Positions 29,160 to 38,003 of a DNA stretch of 64,000 bases are shown here, piece after piece. Position 1 is the first letter of the stretch. The number at the start of each line of letters is the position of its first letter. Source of the DNA: Cupriavidus metallidurans CH34 (GTDB taxonomy: Bacteria; Pseudomonadota; Gammaproteobacteria; Burkholderiales; Burkholderiaceae); NCBI RefSeq assembly GCF_000196015.1, contig NC_007973.1:2294001-2358000 (forward strand), read 5' to 3'. The position numbers were made by a program, and so were the translations under genes. The notes below the pieces were generated by a model. That model had not been told where the DNA came from. It was given only the letters and a program-made list of their open reading frames with translations, and did no database searches.

Positions 29160-29248
29160 GCCACCCAACAACTTCCCCGAGCGTTCGCTCATTCTTTTCC
29201 CCCTTCTCCTTGTTCTTGCCCGTCCGGGCACTTCTGTACCCCTCGTCT

Positions 29249-30511
29249 ATGCACCTGACAGAACTCAAATCGCTTCACGTGTCTGCGCTTCTCGAAATGG
29301 CGGCAACGCTCGAGATCGACAATGCACAGCGGATGCGCAAACAGGAACTGATGTTTGCGATCCTCAAGAAGCGCGCCAAGATGGGCGAAACCATCTACGG
29401 AGACGGCACGCTGGAAGTTCTGCCCGATGGCTTCGGTTTCCTGCGCTCGCCGGAAACTTCCTACTTGGCCAGCACGGACGACATCTACATCAGCCCTTCG
29501 CAGATCCGCCGTTTCAACCTGCACACCGGTGACTCGATCGAAGGCGAAGTGCGTACGCCGAAGGACGGCGAGCGCTATTTCGCGCTGGTGAAGGTGGACA
29601 AGGTCAACGGGCAGCCTCCCGAAGCGGTGAAGAACCGCATCATGTTCGAGAACCTGACGCCGCTGCATCCGAACCGGCCGCTCACGCTCGAACGCGATAT
29701 CCGCGCCGAGGAAAACATCACCGGCCGCATCGTCGACATCATCGCGCCGATCGGCCGCGGCCAGCGCGCGCTGCTGGTGGCATCGCCGAAGTCCGGCAAG
29801 ACCGTGATGCTGCAGCACATCGCCCACGCGATTGCGAACAACCATCCGGAAGCCGACCTGTTCGTGCTGCTAATCGATGAGCGCCCGGAAGAAGTGACCG
29901 AAATGCAGCGCTCGGTGCGCGGCGAAGTGGTGGCGTCGACGTTCGACGAACCTGCGATCCGTCACGTGCAGGTGGCCGAAATGGTCATCGAGAAAGCCAA
30001 GCGGCTGGTGGAACTGAAGCGCGACGTGGTGATCCTGCTGGACTCGATCACGCGTCTGGCCCGCGCCTACAACACCGTGGTGCCGGCATCGGGCAAGGTA
30101 CTGACCGGTGGTGTGGATGCCAACGCGCTGCAGCGTCCGAAGCGTTTCTTCGGCGCCGCGCGTAACCTGGAGGAAGGCGGTTCGCTGACCATTATCGCCA
30201 CGGCGCTGATCGAAACCGGCAGCCGCATGGACGACGTGATCTACGAAGAGTTCAAGGGCACCGGCAACATGGAAGTGCACCTCGAGCGCCGCCTGGCCGA
30301 GAAGCGCGTCTACCCAGCCATCAACCTGAACAAGTCGGGCACACGCCGCGAGGAACTGCTGATCAAGCCGGACATCCTCCAGAAGATCTGGATCCTGCGC
30401 AAGTTCATCTCCGACATGGACGAAGTGCAGGCGATGGAATTCATCCTGGACAAGATGAAGCCGACGAAGAACAACGCGGAATTCTTCGACCTGATGCGCC
30501 GCGGCGGCTGA
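29249..30511 (+). CDS. rho: transcription termination factor Rho
   Basis: A 420-residue hexameric RNA helicase. It starts [24 protein letters not shown]. The cold-shock RNA-binding domain contains [25 protein letters not shown]. Walker A is [18 protein letters not shown] ([14 protein letters not shown]). Walker B is [17 protein letters not shown]. The Q and R loops are present. ATG 29249 gives the standard length; the frame extends 13 codons upstream without conservation. A strong terminator follows at 30537. Confidence 0.97.
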   Translation: MHLTELKSLHVSALLEMAATLEIDNAQRMRKQELMFAILKKRAKMGETIYGDGTLEVLPDGFGFLRSPETSYLASTDDIYISPSQIRRFNLHTGDSIEGEVRTPKDGERYFALVKVDKVNGQPPEAVKNRIMFENLTPLHPNRPLTLERDIRAEENITGRIVDIIAPIGRGQRALLVASPKSGKTVMLQHIAHAIANNHPEADLFVLLIDERPEEVTEMQRSVRGEVVASTFDEPAIRHVQVAEMVIEKAKRLVELKRDVVILLDSITRLARAYNTVVPASGKVLTGGVDANALQRPKRFFGAARNLEEGGSLTIIATALIETGSRMDDVIYEEFKGTGNMEVHLERRLAEKRVYPAINLNKSGTRREELLIKPDILQKIWILRKFISDMDEVQAMEFILDKMKPTKNNAEFFDLMRRGG

Positions 30512-30536
30512 TGCCACGCTGGTAGTCCATCCTGAT

Positions 30537-30568
30537 AAAAAGGCGTACCCTTGGGTGCGCCTTTTTTC
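30537..30568 (+). terminator. intrinsic terminator after rho
   Basis: AAAAAGGCG-T-ACCC, loop TT, GGGT-G-CGCCTTTTTT. A long stem ending in a U6 run, 25 bases after the rho stop and 25 bases before the mtfA start. The A-run on the other side makes it bidirectional in principle. Confidence 0.85.
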
Positions 30569-30593
30569 TTTCGCCCCCCCCCTCGCGAGAACC

Positions 30594-31484
30594 ATGCTCG
30601 GAAAGCTGACCAGTTTCCTGCGCGCCCGCTCGAAAGCGCGCAAGCTCGCCCATTACGCGATTCCCGACGATCTCTGGGCGCAAACCGTGGCTGCCCTGCC
30701 CTTCGTGCAGCGCTACGACGAAGCTGACCTGACCGCATTGCGCGAGCTGGCCACACTGTTCATCGCCAACAAGGAATACTCGACCGCGCACGACATGGAG
30801 CTGACCGATGAAATGGTGGTCAGCGTGGCGGCGCAGGCTTGCGTGCCCATCCTCAAGCTCGGCATCGAGTGGTATCGCGGCTGGCACGGCATCGTGCTCT
30901 ACCCGGGCGAGTTCGTGATCCGCAAGACCATCCAGGAGGACGTCGGCTTCGAGGACATCGGTCTCGTACATGGCGTCGAGGAAGAGGCCAGTGGCGAGGC
31001 ATGGGAACACGGCCCGGTGATCCTGTCATGGCCGGATGTGGCCTCGCCCGGCGCCGGGCTGGACGCCCACCACGGCGAACACGAACTACCGGTAGACACG
31101 TACAACGTCGTCATCCACGAATTCGCCCACAAGCTCGACATGCTCAATGGCGAGGCCGACGGTGTGCCGCCGTTCTCGCGCGTTCTACACCCGGGTGTCG
31201 ACGCCGAGCAGTGGGCGGAGACCTTCCTGAGCGAATACGATACGTTCGCAGAAGCCTGTGACGCCTTGCCCGACCATATCTGGGACGACCCCGATCGACT
31301 CCCTCCCCGCCTGCAGGTGATCGATCCGTATGGCTGCGAGGCGCCGAGCGAGTTCTTTGCAGTGGCGTCCGAAGCATTTTTTGTAGAACCCATTGGCTTG
31401 CGACGGCAGTGGCCTACTCTTTATGACGCATTGACCCTGTTTTATCGGCAGAATCCAGCCGGGAATGCGGCAAGCGACACTTAA
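30594..31484 (+). CDS. mtfA: MtfA-type zinc peptidase
   Basis: A 296-residue cytoplasmic metallopeptidase. In E. coli MtfA binds the repressor Mlc and changes glucose PTS expression. The zinc motif HEFAHKLDMLNG matches HExxH with the family-typical extension. LYPGEFVIRK and APSEFFAVASEAFFVEP (third-ligand glutamate region) are also family signatures. ATG 30594 was chosen: the frame is open to 30555, but that part lies on the rho terminator. Confidence 0.93.
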   Translation: MLGKLTSFLRARSKARKLAHYAIPDDLWAQTVAALPFVQRYDEADLTALRELATLFIANKEYSTAHDMELTDEMVVSVAAQACVPILKLGIEWYRGWHGIVLYPGEFVIRKTIQEDVGFEDIGLVHGVEEEASGEAWEHGPVILSWPDVASPGAGLDAHHGEHELPVDTYNVVIHEFAHKLDMLNGEADGVPPFSRVLHPGVDAEQWAETFLSEYDTFAEACDALPDHIWDDPDRLPPRLQVIDPYGCEAPSEFFAVASEAFFVEPIGLRRQWPTLYDALTLFYRQNPAGNAASDT

Positions 31485-31523
31485 GACATCGCCAGTTGCC
31501 CAGCTACGACGCCATTTCGTTTG

Positions 31524-31553
31524 TTGCACCTGCACTTGATTTTCTGCCATAAT
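31524..31553 (+). promoter_or_regulatory. extended -10 promoter of rpmE2
   Basis: -35-like TTGCAC (31524-31529), 18-base spacer, -10 CATAAT (31548-31553) preceded by TGC, an extended -10. It predicts a leader of about 90 nt that contains an imperfect inverted repeat. Confidence 0.6.
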
Positions 31554-31582
31554 CCCGGTTTGCCCGTTATCGGCAAGTGGTT

Positions 31583-31621
31583 CGCTCGCCGCAAGCTTTC
31601 TGACCTGCGGCACGACGAGCG
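31583..31621 (+). promoter_or_regulatory. imperfect hairpin in the rpmE2 leader
   Basis: CGCTCG-CCGCA (31583-31593) can pair with TGCGG (31606-31610) and CGAGCG (31616-31621), leaving a CACGA bulge. It ends 31 bases before the L31 start. Ribosomal-protein leaders often fold for autoregulation; no known L31 leader motif was recognised. Confidence 0.4.
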
Positions 31622-31651
31622 GACTGGCTACCCAACCTGAAAGGAAGCACC

Positions 31652-31912
31652 ATGAAAGAAGGCATTCACCCGAATTACCGTGAAGTCCTGTTCCACGACG
31701 TGTCGAACGACTTCAAGTTCGTGACCCGCTCGACGATCCAGACCAAGGACACGATCGAACACGAAGGCAAGACCTACCCGCTGGCCAAGATCGAAGTGTC
31801 GTCGGAATCGCACCCGTTCTACACCGGCACGCAAAAGATCATGGACACGGCCGGCCGCGTCGAGAAGTTCCGCCAGAAGTTCGGCAGCAAGCTGGGCGCC
31901 GCCAAGAAGTAA
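31652..31912 (+). CDS. rpmE2: 50S ribosomal protein L31 type B (zinc-free)
   Basis: Eighty-six residues beginning [20 protein letters not shown], ending in a basic tail. It lacks the CxxC pairs of the zinc-binding L31, so it is the C-minus paralogue that replaces L31 under zinc shortage in bacteria with both forms. No second copy is in the window. AAAGGAAG is a good ribosome site. No Zur-type operator was recognised near the promoter. Confidence 0.95.
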   Translation: MKEGIHPNYREVLFHDVSNDFKFVTRSTIQTKDTIEHEGKTYPLAKIEVSSESHPFYTGTQKIMDTAGRVEKFRQKFGSKLGAAKK

Positions 31913-31979
31913 TTGCCCCGCTTTATGCGAGCAAGCGCCGCGCCCAGAGGACAGATGCTCCCGCGGCGCGCGACCTGAC

Positions 31980-32005
31980 AAAGAGGCAGCATCGGCTGCC
32001 TCTTT
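31980..32005 (+). terminator. intrinsic terminator after rpmE2
   Basis: AAAGAGGCAGC, loop ATCG, GCTGCCTCTTT. A perfect 11-bp stem with a stable tetraloop, 67 bases after the rpmE2 stop. Confidence 0.8.
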
Positions 32006-32066
32006 GCATTTGTGCCCCCACAAGACGATTTTCATGCGCCGGGGTCACATGCCTTACCATCTGCCG

Positions 32067-33851
32067 ATGAGCCAAGCCAAGACTTCTCCCGTCCATCTGA
32101 CTGCCGCTGCTACCGGTGCCCTCCCGCGTGCACTGCTGCTGGCGATCTGCATCATCTATGGACTGGCTGGCCTGTTCGGCCGCGACCCCTGGAAAAACGA
32201 GGATGCCGCCGGATTCGGCGTGATGTGGCAACTCGGCAGCGGCGGCCTGCAGGACTGGCTCATGCCGAACATCGTCGGCCGCCCCTACAGCGACGACGGC
32301 CCACTCGTATTCTGGATCGGCGGCGGCATGATCCGCCTGCTTGGCGGCTGGCTCGGCGCGCCGGATGCGGCAAGACTCGCCACCGCGCTGTTCTACTTCG
32401 CCACCTGCGCGCTGATCTGGTACTCGACCTACCTGCTGGGCCGCCGCGACGAGGTGCAGCCCTTCGCCTTTGCCTTCGGCGGTCAGCCTGACGCGCGGTC
32501 CTACGGACGCGCGCTCGCCGATGGGGCCCTGCTGATCTTCCTGGCCTGCGTTGGCCTGGCGTTGCGCGGCCACGAAACCACCGCGCAGGTCGGCCAGGTC
32601 TGCTTCATCGCCTTCACCTTGTACGGCCTCGTGCGCAGCCTTGACAAGCCGGTACAGGGCAGCCTCTGGTTCGGCGTCGGGCTTGGTGCCCTGTGCCTGG
32701 CCAGCGGGCCGATCCTGCCGCTGGTATTGCTTGCCGCAACACTCATTGCCGGATTGATCTGCCGACCGCTGCCGCTGATGCGGCTGCTGACGATCGGGGC
32801 GCCGCTTGGCGTTCTCATCATTGCCGTATGGATGGCCACGGTATATTTCGGTGCCACCGTCACGGACGATGCCGTGACCTATATTCGCGAGTGGGCTCGC
32901 TACGACCGCCACACCTACGGCCCGCCTTCGCTGGCAGCCGCCGGCTTCATCGCACGCAACTTCTTCCTGTTCTCGTGGCCGGTCTGGCCGATTGCCGCCT
33001 TTGCGTGGCTGTCGTGGCGCGGCATGCGCCGGGCACCCCACGTGACGCTGCCGCTGTCGTTCCTGGCCGTGCTGTTCGTGCTGCTGGTGCTGCTGCGCAG
33101 TCCGGGGGACGTGCAGTTCATCCTGCTGCTGCCGCCGATGGCCGTTCTGGCTGCCTTCGCGCTTCCGACGCTGCCGCGCGCGGCGATCAACGCGATCGAC
33201 TGGTTCTCGCTACTGTTCTTCACGATTCTGGGCGGCACGATCTGGTTCCTCTGGGTCGCGAAGACGACAGGTTGGCCGCCACGCATCGCCAGCAACGTAT
33301 TCCGTCAGTTGCCCGGATTCCAGCATACGTTCACGATCAGCGCCGTCATCATCGCGCTGGCGGTGACGGTGGCATGGGTGCTGATCGTGCGCTGGCGCCT
33401 GTCGCGCGCGCCGAAACAGATCTGGCGACCTGTGGTCATTTCTGCCGCCGGCACGACGCTGATGTGGGTCATGGCGATGACGCTGTGGCTGCCTTCCATC
33501 AACTACGGCAAGACCTATCGAGACGTGGCACAGGCCGCCCAACTGGCGCTGCCGTCCACCTATACCTGCGTGCAGCCCATCCGCATGGGCGATGCGCAGC
33601 TTGCCTCGTTTGCCTATTTCGGTCATATCCGTTTCGGCGGCCCCGATGACGGCTGCGACATACTGCTGCGGCATGATGCCGTGGACTACGGCGCCCCGAG
33701 CAGCATCTCCCATTTCGAATGGCGCCTGATCTGGGAAGGTCGCCGACCCGCCGACCGTGACGAGCGCTTCCGCATGTACCGGCTCGTCGATCTGTCGCAC
33801 ACCGCCCCGCCACGGCCGACAATTCAGCGCCGGCTGCCGCGTCAGCCCTGA
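32067..33851 (+). CDS. ArnT-like integral membrane glycosyltransferase
   Basis: About 594 residues with some ten to twelve hydrophobic segments. The N-terminal region reads LLLAICIIYGLAGLFGRDPWKNEDAAGFGVMW. The Asp/Glu after the first membrane helix is the pattern of GT-C transferases (ArnT/PMT) that move sugar from a polyprenyl phosphate to lipid A or protein. The C-terminal soluble part (YTCVQPIRMGDAQLASFAYFG) is periplasmic in such enzymes. The start is uncertain: ATGs at 32034, 32049 and 32067 are possible, none with a strong ribosome site. The acceptor is unknown. Confidence 0.75.
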   Translation: MSQAKTSPVHLTAAATGALPRALLLAICIIYGLAGLFGRDPWKNEDAAGFGVMWQLGSGGLQDWLMPNIVGRPYSDDGPLVFWIGGGMIRLLGGWLGAPDAARLATALFYFATCALIWYSTYLLGRRDEVQPFAFAFGGQPDARSYGRALADGALLIFLACVGLALRGHETTAQVGQVCFIAFTLYGLVRSLDKPVQGSLWFGVGLGALCLASGPILPLVLLAATLIAGLICRPLPLMRLLTIGAPLGVLIIAVWMATVYFGATVTDDAVTYIREWARYDRHTYGPPSLAAAGFIARNFFLFSWPVWPIAAFAWLSWRGMRRAPHVTLPLSFLAVLFVLLVLLRSPGDVQFILLLPPMAVLAAFALPTLPRAAINAIDWFSLLFFTILGGTIWFLWVAKTTGWPPRIASNVFRQLPGFQHTFTISAVIIALAVTVAWVLIVRWRLSRAPKQIWRPVVISAAGTTLMWVMAMTLWLPSINYGKTYRDVAQAAQLALPSTYTCVQPIRMGDAQLASFAYFGHIRFGGPDDGCDILLRHDAVDYGAPSSISHFEWRLIWEGRRPADRDERFRMYRLVDLSHTAPPRPTIQRRLPRQP

Positions 33852-33926
33852 GCATCCGCCGCCCGGTAGCGTCCGGACGGCGTTGCCACCCGCTGGCACG
33901 CAGCCGGCCCCTACCCTAGAAGAACG

Positions 33927-35276
33927 ATGAGCAGCGCGCTGCAGGATATTCGTCGCATTACCCATCTGGCCGCCCCCGTGCTGGTTGGACAACTGGCGGT
34001 CATCGCCTTCGGTGTCATCGACACCATCATGTCCGGCCGCGCCTCGGCCACCGACCTTGCCGCTGTTGGCTTGGGCGGATCGATCTATGTCACGGTCTAC
34101 GTCAGCCTGATGGGCGTGCTGCAAGCGCTCGCGCCTGTCGCGGGACAGTTGTACGGCGCCAACCGATCCGCGGAGATCGGCGCCGAGGTACGGCAGGCAG
34201 CATGGCTCGGTGTGGCGCTGGCTATCCCCGGCATGCTGTTGCTGCTGTTTCCCGCACCGTTGCTGGAATTCGCCAAAGCACCACCCGAGTTGGTCGAAAA
34301 AGCATCGCACTATCTGCATATCGGTGCATACGGCCTACCCGCAGCGCTGGGTTTTCGCATCTACATGGCGCTGAACAATGCGCTATCTCGCCCCGTCATG
34401 GTGACGGTGCTGCAGATTGCTGGCCTGGCACTCAAGATTCCACTCAATGCCTGGTTCATCGAAGGCGGTTATGGCCTCGCCCCGATGGGCGGGCCAGGCT
34501 GCGCGCTGGCATCCACGCTGATCAGCTGGATATGGTTTCTGTCCGGACTGGCGATCCTGCTGCGCGGTGCGGCGTACCGGTCCCTGGAGATCTTCACGCG
34601 TTGGGAGTGGCCACGCTGGGACCGGATTCAGCCTCTTCTGCGCCTGGGGCTGCCGATGGGACTCACCTACCTGATCGAGATCACGTCATTCACCCTAATG
34701 TCGATCTTCATCACACGCATGGGCACCGATACCCTTGCGGGGCATCAGATCATCGCCAACCTCAGCGCCGTGGCGTACATGATGCCGCTCTCGCTATCCA
34801 TCGCGACCTCGACGCTCGTCGCGCAGTCCATAGGCGCACGCGATATGGCTGCCGCACGGCGTATCGGCTGGCGTGGCATTCGCTTGGGCGCCGGACTCGC
34901 GCTACTGACCGGCACGCTGCTCTGGCTGCTACGCGAGCCGCTGCTGCATGCCTATGTCAGCGACCCGGCCGTGATTGCCAAAGCATTGCCGCTGATGCTG
35001 TTTGTCGCGTTCTATCAAGCCTTTGATGCTGTACAGGTCATGAGCGCATTCATCCTGCGCGCGTACAAGATCGCGCTGATCCCGACGCTGATCTACGCCG
35101 GCTCACTCTGGGGCGTGGGGCTCGGTGGCGGCTATGTGATGGGTTTCGGCCTGATCGATGCGTTGCCCGCCTTCACGCGCGGCGCATCGGGCTTCTGGTT
35201 GGCCAACAGCATCAGCCTGGCAATTGCCGGAACGCTGCTGGTTCGATACTTCATGCGCGTGAGTCGCGTTGGATAA
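33927..35276 (+). CDS. MATE family efflux transporter
   Basis: A 449-residue membrane protein with about twelve helices, a cation-coupled multidrug exporter by family. It opens DIRRITHLAAPVLVGQLAVIAFGVIDTIMSGRASATDLAAVGLGGSIY, the MatE repeat. The second repeat starts near LRLGLPMGLTYLIEITSFTLMSIFITRMG. NorM-like acidic residues in the helices are present. It stands alone between the glycosyltransferase and the tRNA region; substrate not predictable. Confidence 0.92.
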   Translation: MSSALQDIRRITHLAAPVLVGQLAVIAFGVIDTIMSGRASATDLAAVGLGGSIYVTVYVSLMGVLQALAPVAGQLYGANRSAEIGAEVRQAAWLGVALAIPGMLLLLFPAPLLEFAKAPPELVEKASHYLHIGAYGLPAALGFRIYMALNNALSRPVMVTVLQIAGLALKIPLNAWFIEGGYGLAPMGGPGCALASTLISWIWFLSGLAILLRGAAYRSLEIFTRWEWPRWDRIQPLLRLGLPMGLTYLIEITSFTLMSIFITRMGTDTLAGHQIIANLSAVAYMMPLSLSIATSTLVAQSIGARDMAAARRIGWRGIRLGAGLALLTGTLLWLLREPLLHAYVSDPAVIAKALPLMLFVAFYQAFDAVQVMSAFILRAYKIALIPTLIYAGSLWGVGLGGGYVMGFGLIDALPAFTRGASGFWLANSISLAIAGTLLVRYFMRVSRVG

Positions 35277-35296
35277 CCTGAATCAATGGCGCACAG

Positions 35297-35351
35297 AAAA
35301 AATGCCCGCGTATGCGGGCATTTCTAATTTGGCGAAGCGGACGGGACTCGG
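35297..35351 (-). repeat. partial copy of tRNA-Asp 3' end plus its terminator
   Basis: This 55-base stretch matches 35445-35499 almost exactly: A-run, ATGCCCGC hairpin, TTTCTAATTTGGCG, then AGCGGACGGGACTCG of the tRNA-Asp 3' half. It differs in the hairpin loop, one base of the acceptor stem (A for G) and the last base. On the minus strand it is therefore the last 20 or so bases of a tRNA-Asp followed by an intrinsic terminator. The rest of the tRNA is missing. Downstream of the MATE gene it may still act as a terminator. Confidence 0.75.
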
Positions 35352-35401
35352 CTACATCCCACAGGCTGCGGATTCGCTTGCAAGCGAATCTCTGCGAGTC
35401 C
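35344..35401. repeat. nested inverted repeats within the tRNA remnant region
   Basis: GGACTCG (35344-35350) pairs with CGAGTCC (35395-35401). Inside lies a perfect 20-base palindrome, GATTCGCTTGCAAGCGAATC (35371-35390). The segment fills the gap between the tRNA-Asp remnant and the intact copy and matches no known RNA I can name. Confidence 0.55.
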
Positions 35402-35444
35402 GGCCAGGAGCCGCGCAGATGGCTCGCTCCGTTCCGTACAGACG

Positions 35445-35470
35445 AAAAAAATGCCCGCTTGCGCGGGCAT
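35445..35470 (-). terminator. intrinsic terminator of the downstream tRNA unit
   Basis: On the minus strand ATGCCCGC, loop GCAA, GCGGGCAT, then a U6 run. It follows the CCA end of tRNA-Asp by eight bases. Confidence 0.85.
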
Positions 35471-35478
35471 TTCTAATT

Positions 35479-35555
35479 TGGCGGAGCGGACGGGACTCGA
35501 ACCCGCGACCCCCGGCGTGACAGGCCGGTATTCTAACCAACTGAACTACCGCTCC
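35479..35555 (-). tRNA. tRNA-Asp(GTC), copy 1
   Basis: Seventy-seven bases on the minus strand, starting GGAGCGGTAGTTCAGTTGG, with anticodon loop CTGTCAC, T-loop GTTCGAGTC and encoded GCCA end. All arms pair. Third gene of an Ala-Glu-Asp unit. Confidence 0.96.
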
Positions 35556-35621
35556 TTTTTCGGTTGCTATCCGAAGCTTCGCTCCGAACAGCCAACTGGA
35601 CGTTTGATTACGTCCAACATC

Positions 35622-35697
35622 TGGCGTCCCCTAGGGGATTCGAACCCCTGTACTCACCGTGAAAGGGTGATGTCCTAGGCCTCTAGACGAAGGGGAC
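35622..35697 (-). tRNA. tRNA-Glu(TTC), copy 1
   Basis: Seventy-six bases on the minus strand, GTCCCCTTCGTCTAGAGGCC at the 5' end, anticodon loop CTTTCAC, encoded GCCA. Spacer to tRNA-Ala is 109 bases here but seven in the other copy. Confidence 0.96.
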
Positions 35698-35806
35698 AGA
35701 AACTATTTGCAAGCAACGTTTCCGTCTACTGCTGCGAAGTCCGCCATTTTAGCAGAGATTTCGCAATCTGAGGCACTTTTTTACTGCATCCGTGCCTCGG
35801 AAATTC

Positions 35807-35882
<76 letters not shown>

Positions 35883-35962
35883 AAATTATAATCGCAGCCC
35901 ATTACTGCAGCACGATCATCTTTGATTTTTTGAGGCTGAAAATTTGCCTCGGGTAAATCGAA

Positions 35963-35985
35963 AGGTGATTATCAGATAATCACCT
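35963..35985. repeat. perfect 23-base palindrome between tRNA units
   Basis: AGGTGATTATC, one central A, GATAATCACCT. It lies in the 150-base gap between the two tRNA units, just downstream (minus strand) of the first unit's terminator and upstream of the second unit. It could be an operator or a second hairpin; it lacks a U-run. Confidence 0.7.
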
Positions 35986-35995
35986 CTCACCCAAA

Positions 35996-36025
35996 TAAAA
36001 ACCCGCTTGGTTTCACCCAAGCGGG
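35996..36025 (-). terminator. intrinsic terminator of the upstream tRNA unit
   Basis: On the minus strand CCCGCTTGG, loop GTGAAA, CCAAGCGGG followed by TTTTTAT. It begins eight bases after the tRNA-Asp CCA end. Its sequence differs from the terminator of the other unit, although the tRNAs are duplicated. Confidence 0.88.
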
Positions 36026-36032
36026 CTCAGTC

Positions 36033-36109
36033 TGGCGGAGCGGACGGGACTCGAACCCGCGACCCCCGGCGTGACAGGCCGGTATTCTAACCGACTGAAC
36101 TACCGCTCC
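36033..36109 (-). tRNA. tRNA-Asp(GTC), copy 2
   Basis: Seventy-seven bases on the minus strand. It differs from copy 1 by one D-loop base (TCGG for TTGG). Encoded GCCA. Confidence 0.96.
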
Positions 36110-36175
36110 TTTGTCGGTTGCTGTCCGAAGCTTCGCTCCGGACAGCCAACTGGACGTTTGATTACGTCCAACATC

Positions 36176-36251
36176 TGGCGTCCCCTAGGGGATTCGAACC
36201 CCTGTACTCACCGTGAAAGGGTGATGTCCTAGGCCTCTAGACGAAGGGGAC
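36176..36251 (-). tRNA. tRNA-Glu(TTC), copy 2
   Basis: Seventy-six bases on the minus strand, identical in sequence to copy 1. It follows tRNA-Ala by seven bases. Confidence 0.96.
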
Positions 36252-36258
36252 AGAAACT

Positions 36259-36334
<76 letters not shown>

Positions 36335-36397
36335 ATAGTTACTGCCATTTACTGCAATCTTGCTCACCAGATTTACTGCGTTTCTGGCGAAGCGGCG

Positions 36398-36425
36398 ATT
36401 ATAAAGCATTCTCACCGTTTTGCAA
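36398..36425 (-). promoter_or_regulatory. sigma-70 promoter of the tRNA Ala-Glu-Asp unit
   Basis: On the minus strand -35 TTGCAA (36425-36420), 16-base spacer, perfect -10 TATAAT (36403-36398). The predicted start leaves a leader of about 57 nt before tRNA-Ala. No equally good promoter was found for the downstream unit. Confidence 0.75.
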
Positions 36426-36542
36426 GCCCCGTTCGGTTTTTCAACCGCTCTGCTTGACTCGCGTCGTGCAGCAGGGAGAACGAGATTATGCTGAAGTCTC
36501 GACCAGAGCGCAAGCCCCAGCCGAGACTTTTTCAGCAGTTTT

Positions 36543-37940
36543 TTACGCTGCAGCCAAACGGCGCAGCACCGTGTCGCGACCGAACAGTTCAAGCACCGCG
36601 TCGATGCTCGGCGTCTGCAACTGTCCCGCCACCAGCAGGCGCACCGGCATCGCCAGCTTCGGCATCTTCAGACCGAACTCCGCCAGCACTGCCTTGAACG
36701 CGGCACTGATCGCTTCGCGCTTCCACTCCGGCAGCGCCGCGAGTTGCGTGGCCAGCGCCTGCAGTGCGGGGCGAATCTCGTCCGTCAGGTGTTCGGCCTT
36801 CAGCGCCGCATCGGCCTGCGGCTCGCCGCGATAAAACAGCATCGCGGTCTGCGCCACTTCCTTCAGCGTGTTCGCGCGATCCTTGACCAGCGCGATCACG
36901 TCCACCAGGTTCGCGCCTTCGACCTTGCCGCCGAGCGCCTCGATGAACGGACGCGTCAGGTCTGCCAGGCGCGTGTTGTCACCAACCTTGATGTAATGGT
37001 TGTTGAGCCACGCCAGCTTTTCCGGGTTGTATTGCGCCGGGGACTTGCCCAAGTGCTCCAGATCGAACCATTCGACGAACTGTTCGCGCGAGAAGATCTC
37101 GGCATCGCCATGCGCCCAGCCCAGTCGCGCCAGATAGTTCAGGACCGCCTCCGGCAGATAGCCCTCATCCCGATATCCCGTGACGGGCAACGCGCCATGA
37201 CGCTTACTCATCTTCTCACCCTGCTCGTTGAGCACGGTGGGCAGGTGGGCGTAGACCGGCACCTCGCCACCCAGGGCGCGGATGATGTTGATCTGCCGCG
37301 GCGTGTTATTGACGTGGTCATCGCCCCGGATCACGTGGGTGATCTTCATGTCGAGGTCATCCACCACCACGCAGAAGTTGTAGGTCGGCGTGCCATCGGG
37401 GCGGGCAATGACGAGATCGTCGAGTTCATCATTCGAGATCTCGATGCGGCCCTTCACGGCGTCGTCCCACACCACGCTACCGCCGATCGGGTTTTTGAAG
37501 CGCACCACGGGCTGCACGCCAGCCGGCGGCTCGGGCAGCACCTTGCCCGGCTCCGGACGCCAGAAACCGTTGTACCGCGGCTTTTCGCCAGCAGCACGCT
37601 GCGCTTCGCGCAAGGCGTCAAGCTCCTCGGTACTCATATAGCAGTGGTAAGCCAGCTCGTTGTCGAGCATCTGCTGTACCACCTCGCGATACCGGTCCAT
37701 CCGCTGCATCTGATAGAAGGGGCCTTCGTCGATGTCCAGATCGAGCCAGGCCATGCTTTCCAGGATGACGTCGACGGCGACATCGGTCGAACGCTCGACG
37801 TCGGTATCCTCGATACGCAGGATGAAGTCGCCCTTCATGCGGCGGGCAAACGCCCACGGATAAAACGCGGAGCGAATATTGCCGAGGTGAATGAAGCCGG
37901 TCGGACTCGGTGCGAAGCGGGTGCGGACGCGTTGTGTCAT
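36543..37940 (-). CDS. gltX: glutamyl-tRNA synthetase
   Basis: A 465-residue class I synthetase charging tRNA-Glu. HIGH-type motif [24 protein letters not shown]-type motif [14 protein letters not shown]. The start [15 protein letters not shown] at ATG 37940 gives normal length. The frame is open upstream to 38321, but that crosses the leader hairpin and lacks similarity. No Shine-Dalgarno is obvious (GTTTCCCCGAACC before ATG). It lies upstream of, and co-directional with, two tRNA-Glu genes. Confidence 0.96.
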   Translation of the reverse strand: MTQRVRTRFAPSPTGFIHLGNIRSAFYPWAFARRMKGDFILRIEDTDVERSTDVAVDVILESMAWLDLDIDEGPFYQMQRMDRYREVVQQMLDNELAYHCYMSTEELDALREAQRAAGEKPRYNGFWRPEPGKVLPEPPAGVQPVVRFKNPIGGSVVWDDAVKGRIEISNDELDDLVIARPDGTPTYNFCVVVDDLDMKITHVIRGDDHVNNTPRQINIIRALGGEVPVYAHLPTVLNEQGEKMSKRHGALPVTGYRDEGYLPEAVLNYLARLGWAHGDAEIFSREQFVEWFDLEHLGKSPAQYNPEKLAWLNNHYIKVGDNTRLADLTRPFIEALGGKVEGANLVDVIALVKDRANTLKEVAQTAMLFYRGEPQADAALKAEHLTDEIRPALQALATQLAALPEWKREAISAAFKAVLAEFGLKMPKLAMPVRLLVAGQLQTPSIDAVLELFGRDTVLRRLAAA

Positions 37941-37953
37941 GGTTCGGGGAAAC

Positions 37954-37984
37954 AAAAAGGCCCGCGCACGGATGCGCGCAGGCC
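37954..37984 (-). terminator. intrinsic-terminator-like hairpin in the gltX leader
   Basis: On the minus strand GGCC-TG-CGCGCA, loop TCCG, TGCGCG-GGCC, then TTTTT. The stem has ten pairs and a two-base bulge. Its U-run ends 13 bases before the gltX ATG and it lies downstream of the only visible -10. It could be an attenuator of gltX, or the end of a short RNA. Confidence 0.65.
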
Positions 37985-38003
37985 GGATGTCAGGGAATGC
38001 TGC

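Larger units (their letters stand above)
35479..35697 (-). repeat. tandem duplication copy 1 (tRNA-Asp, spacer, tRNA-Glu)
   Basis: This 219-base block recurs at 36033-36251, exactly 554 bases on. Both tRNAs and the 66-base spacer (with CTGGACGTTTGATTACGTCC) are nearly identical; only a handful of bases differ. It points to a segmental duplication rather than two separate tRNA operons. Confidence 0.85.
36033..36251 (-). repeat. tandem duplication copy 2 (tRNA-Asp, spacer, tRNA-Glu)
   Basis: Partner of 35479-35697 at a constant offset of 554 bases. The offset breaks down at tRNA-Ala (452 bases), so an indel of about 100 bases separates the two copies there. Confidence 0.85.

Noticed and set aside
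35885..35890. TATAAT on the minus strand just before tRNA-Ala copy 1
   Set aside because: It ends two bases before G1 of the tRNA; transcription would start inside the tRNA.
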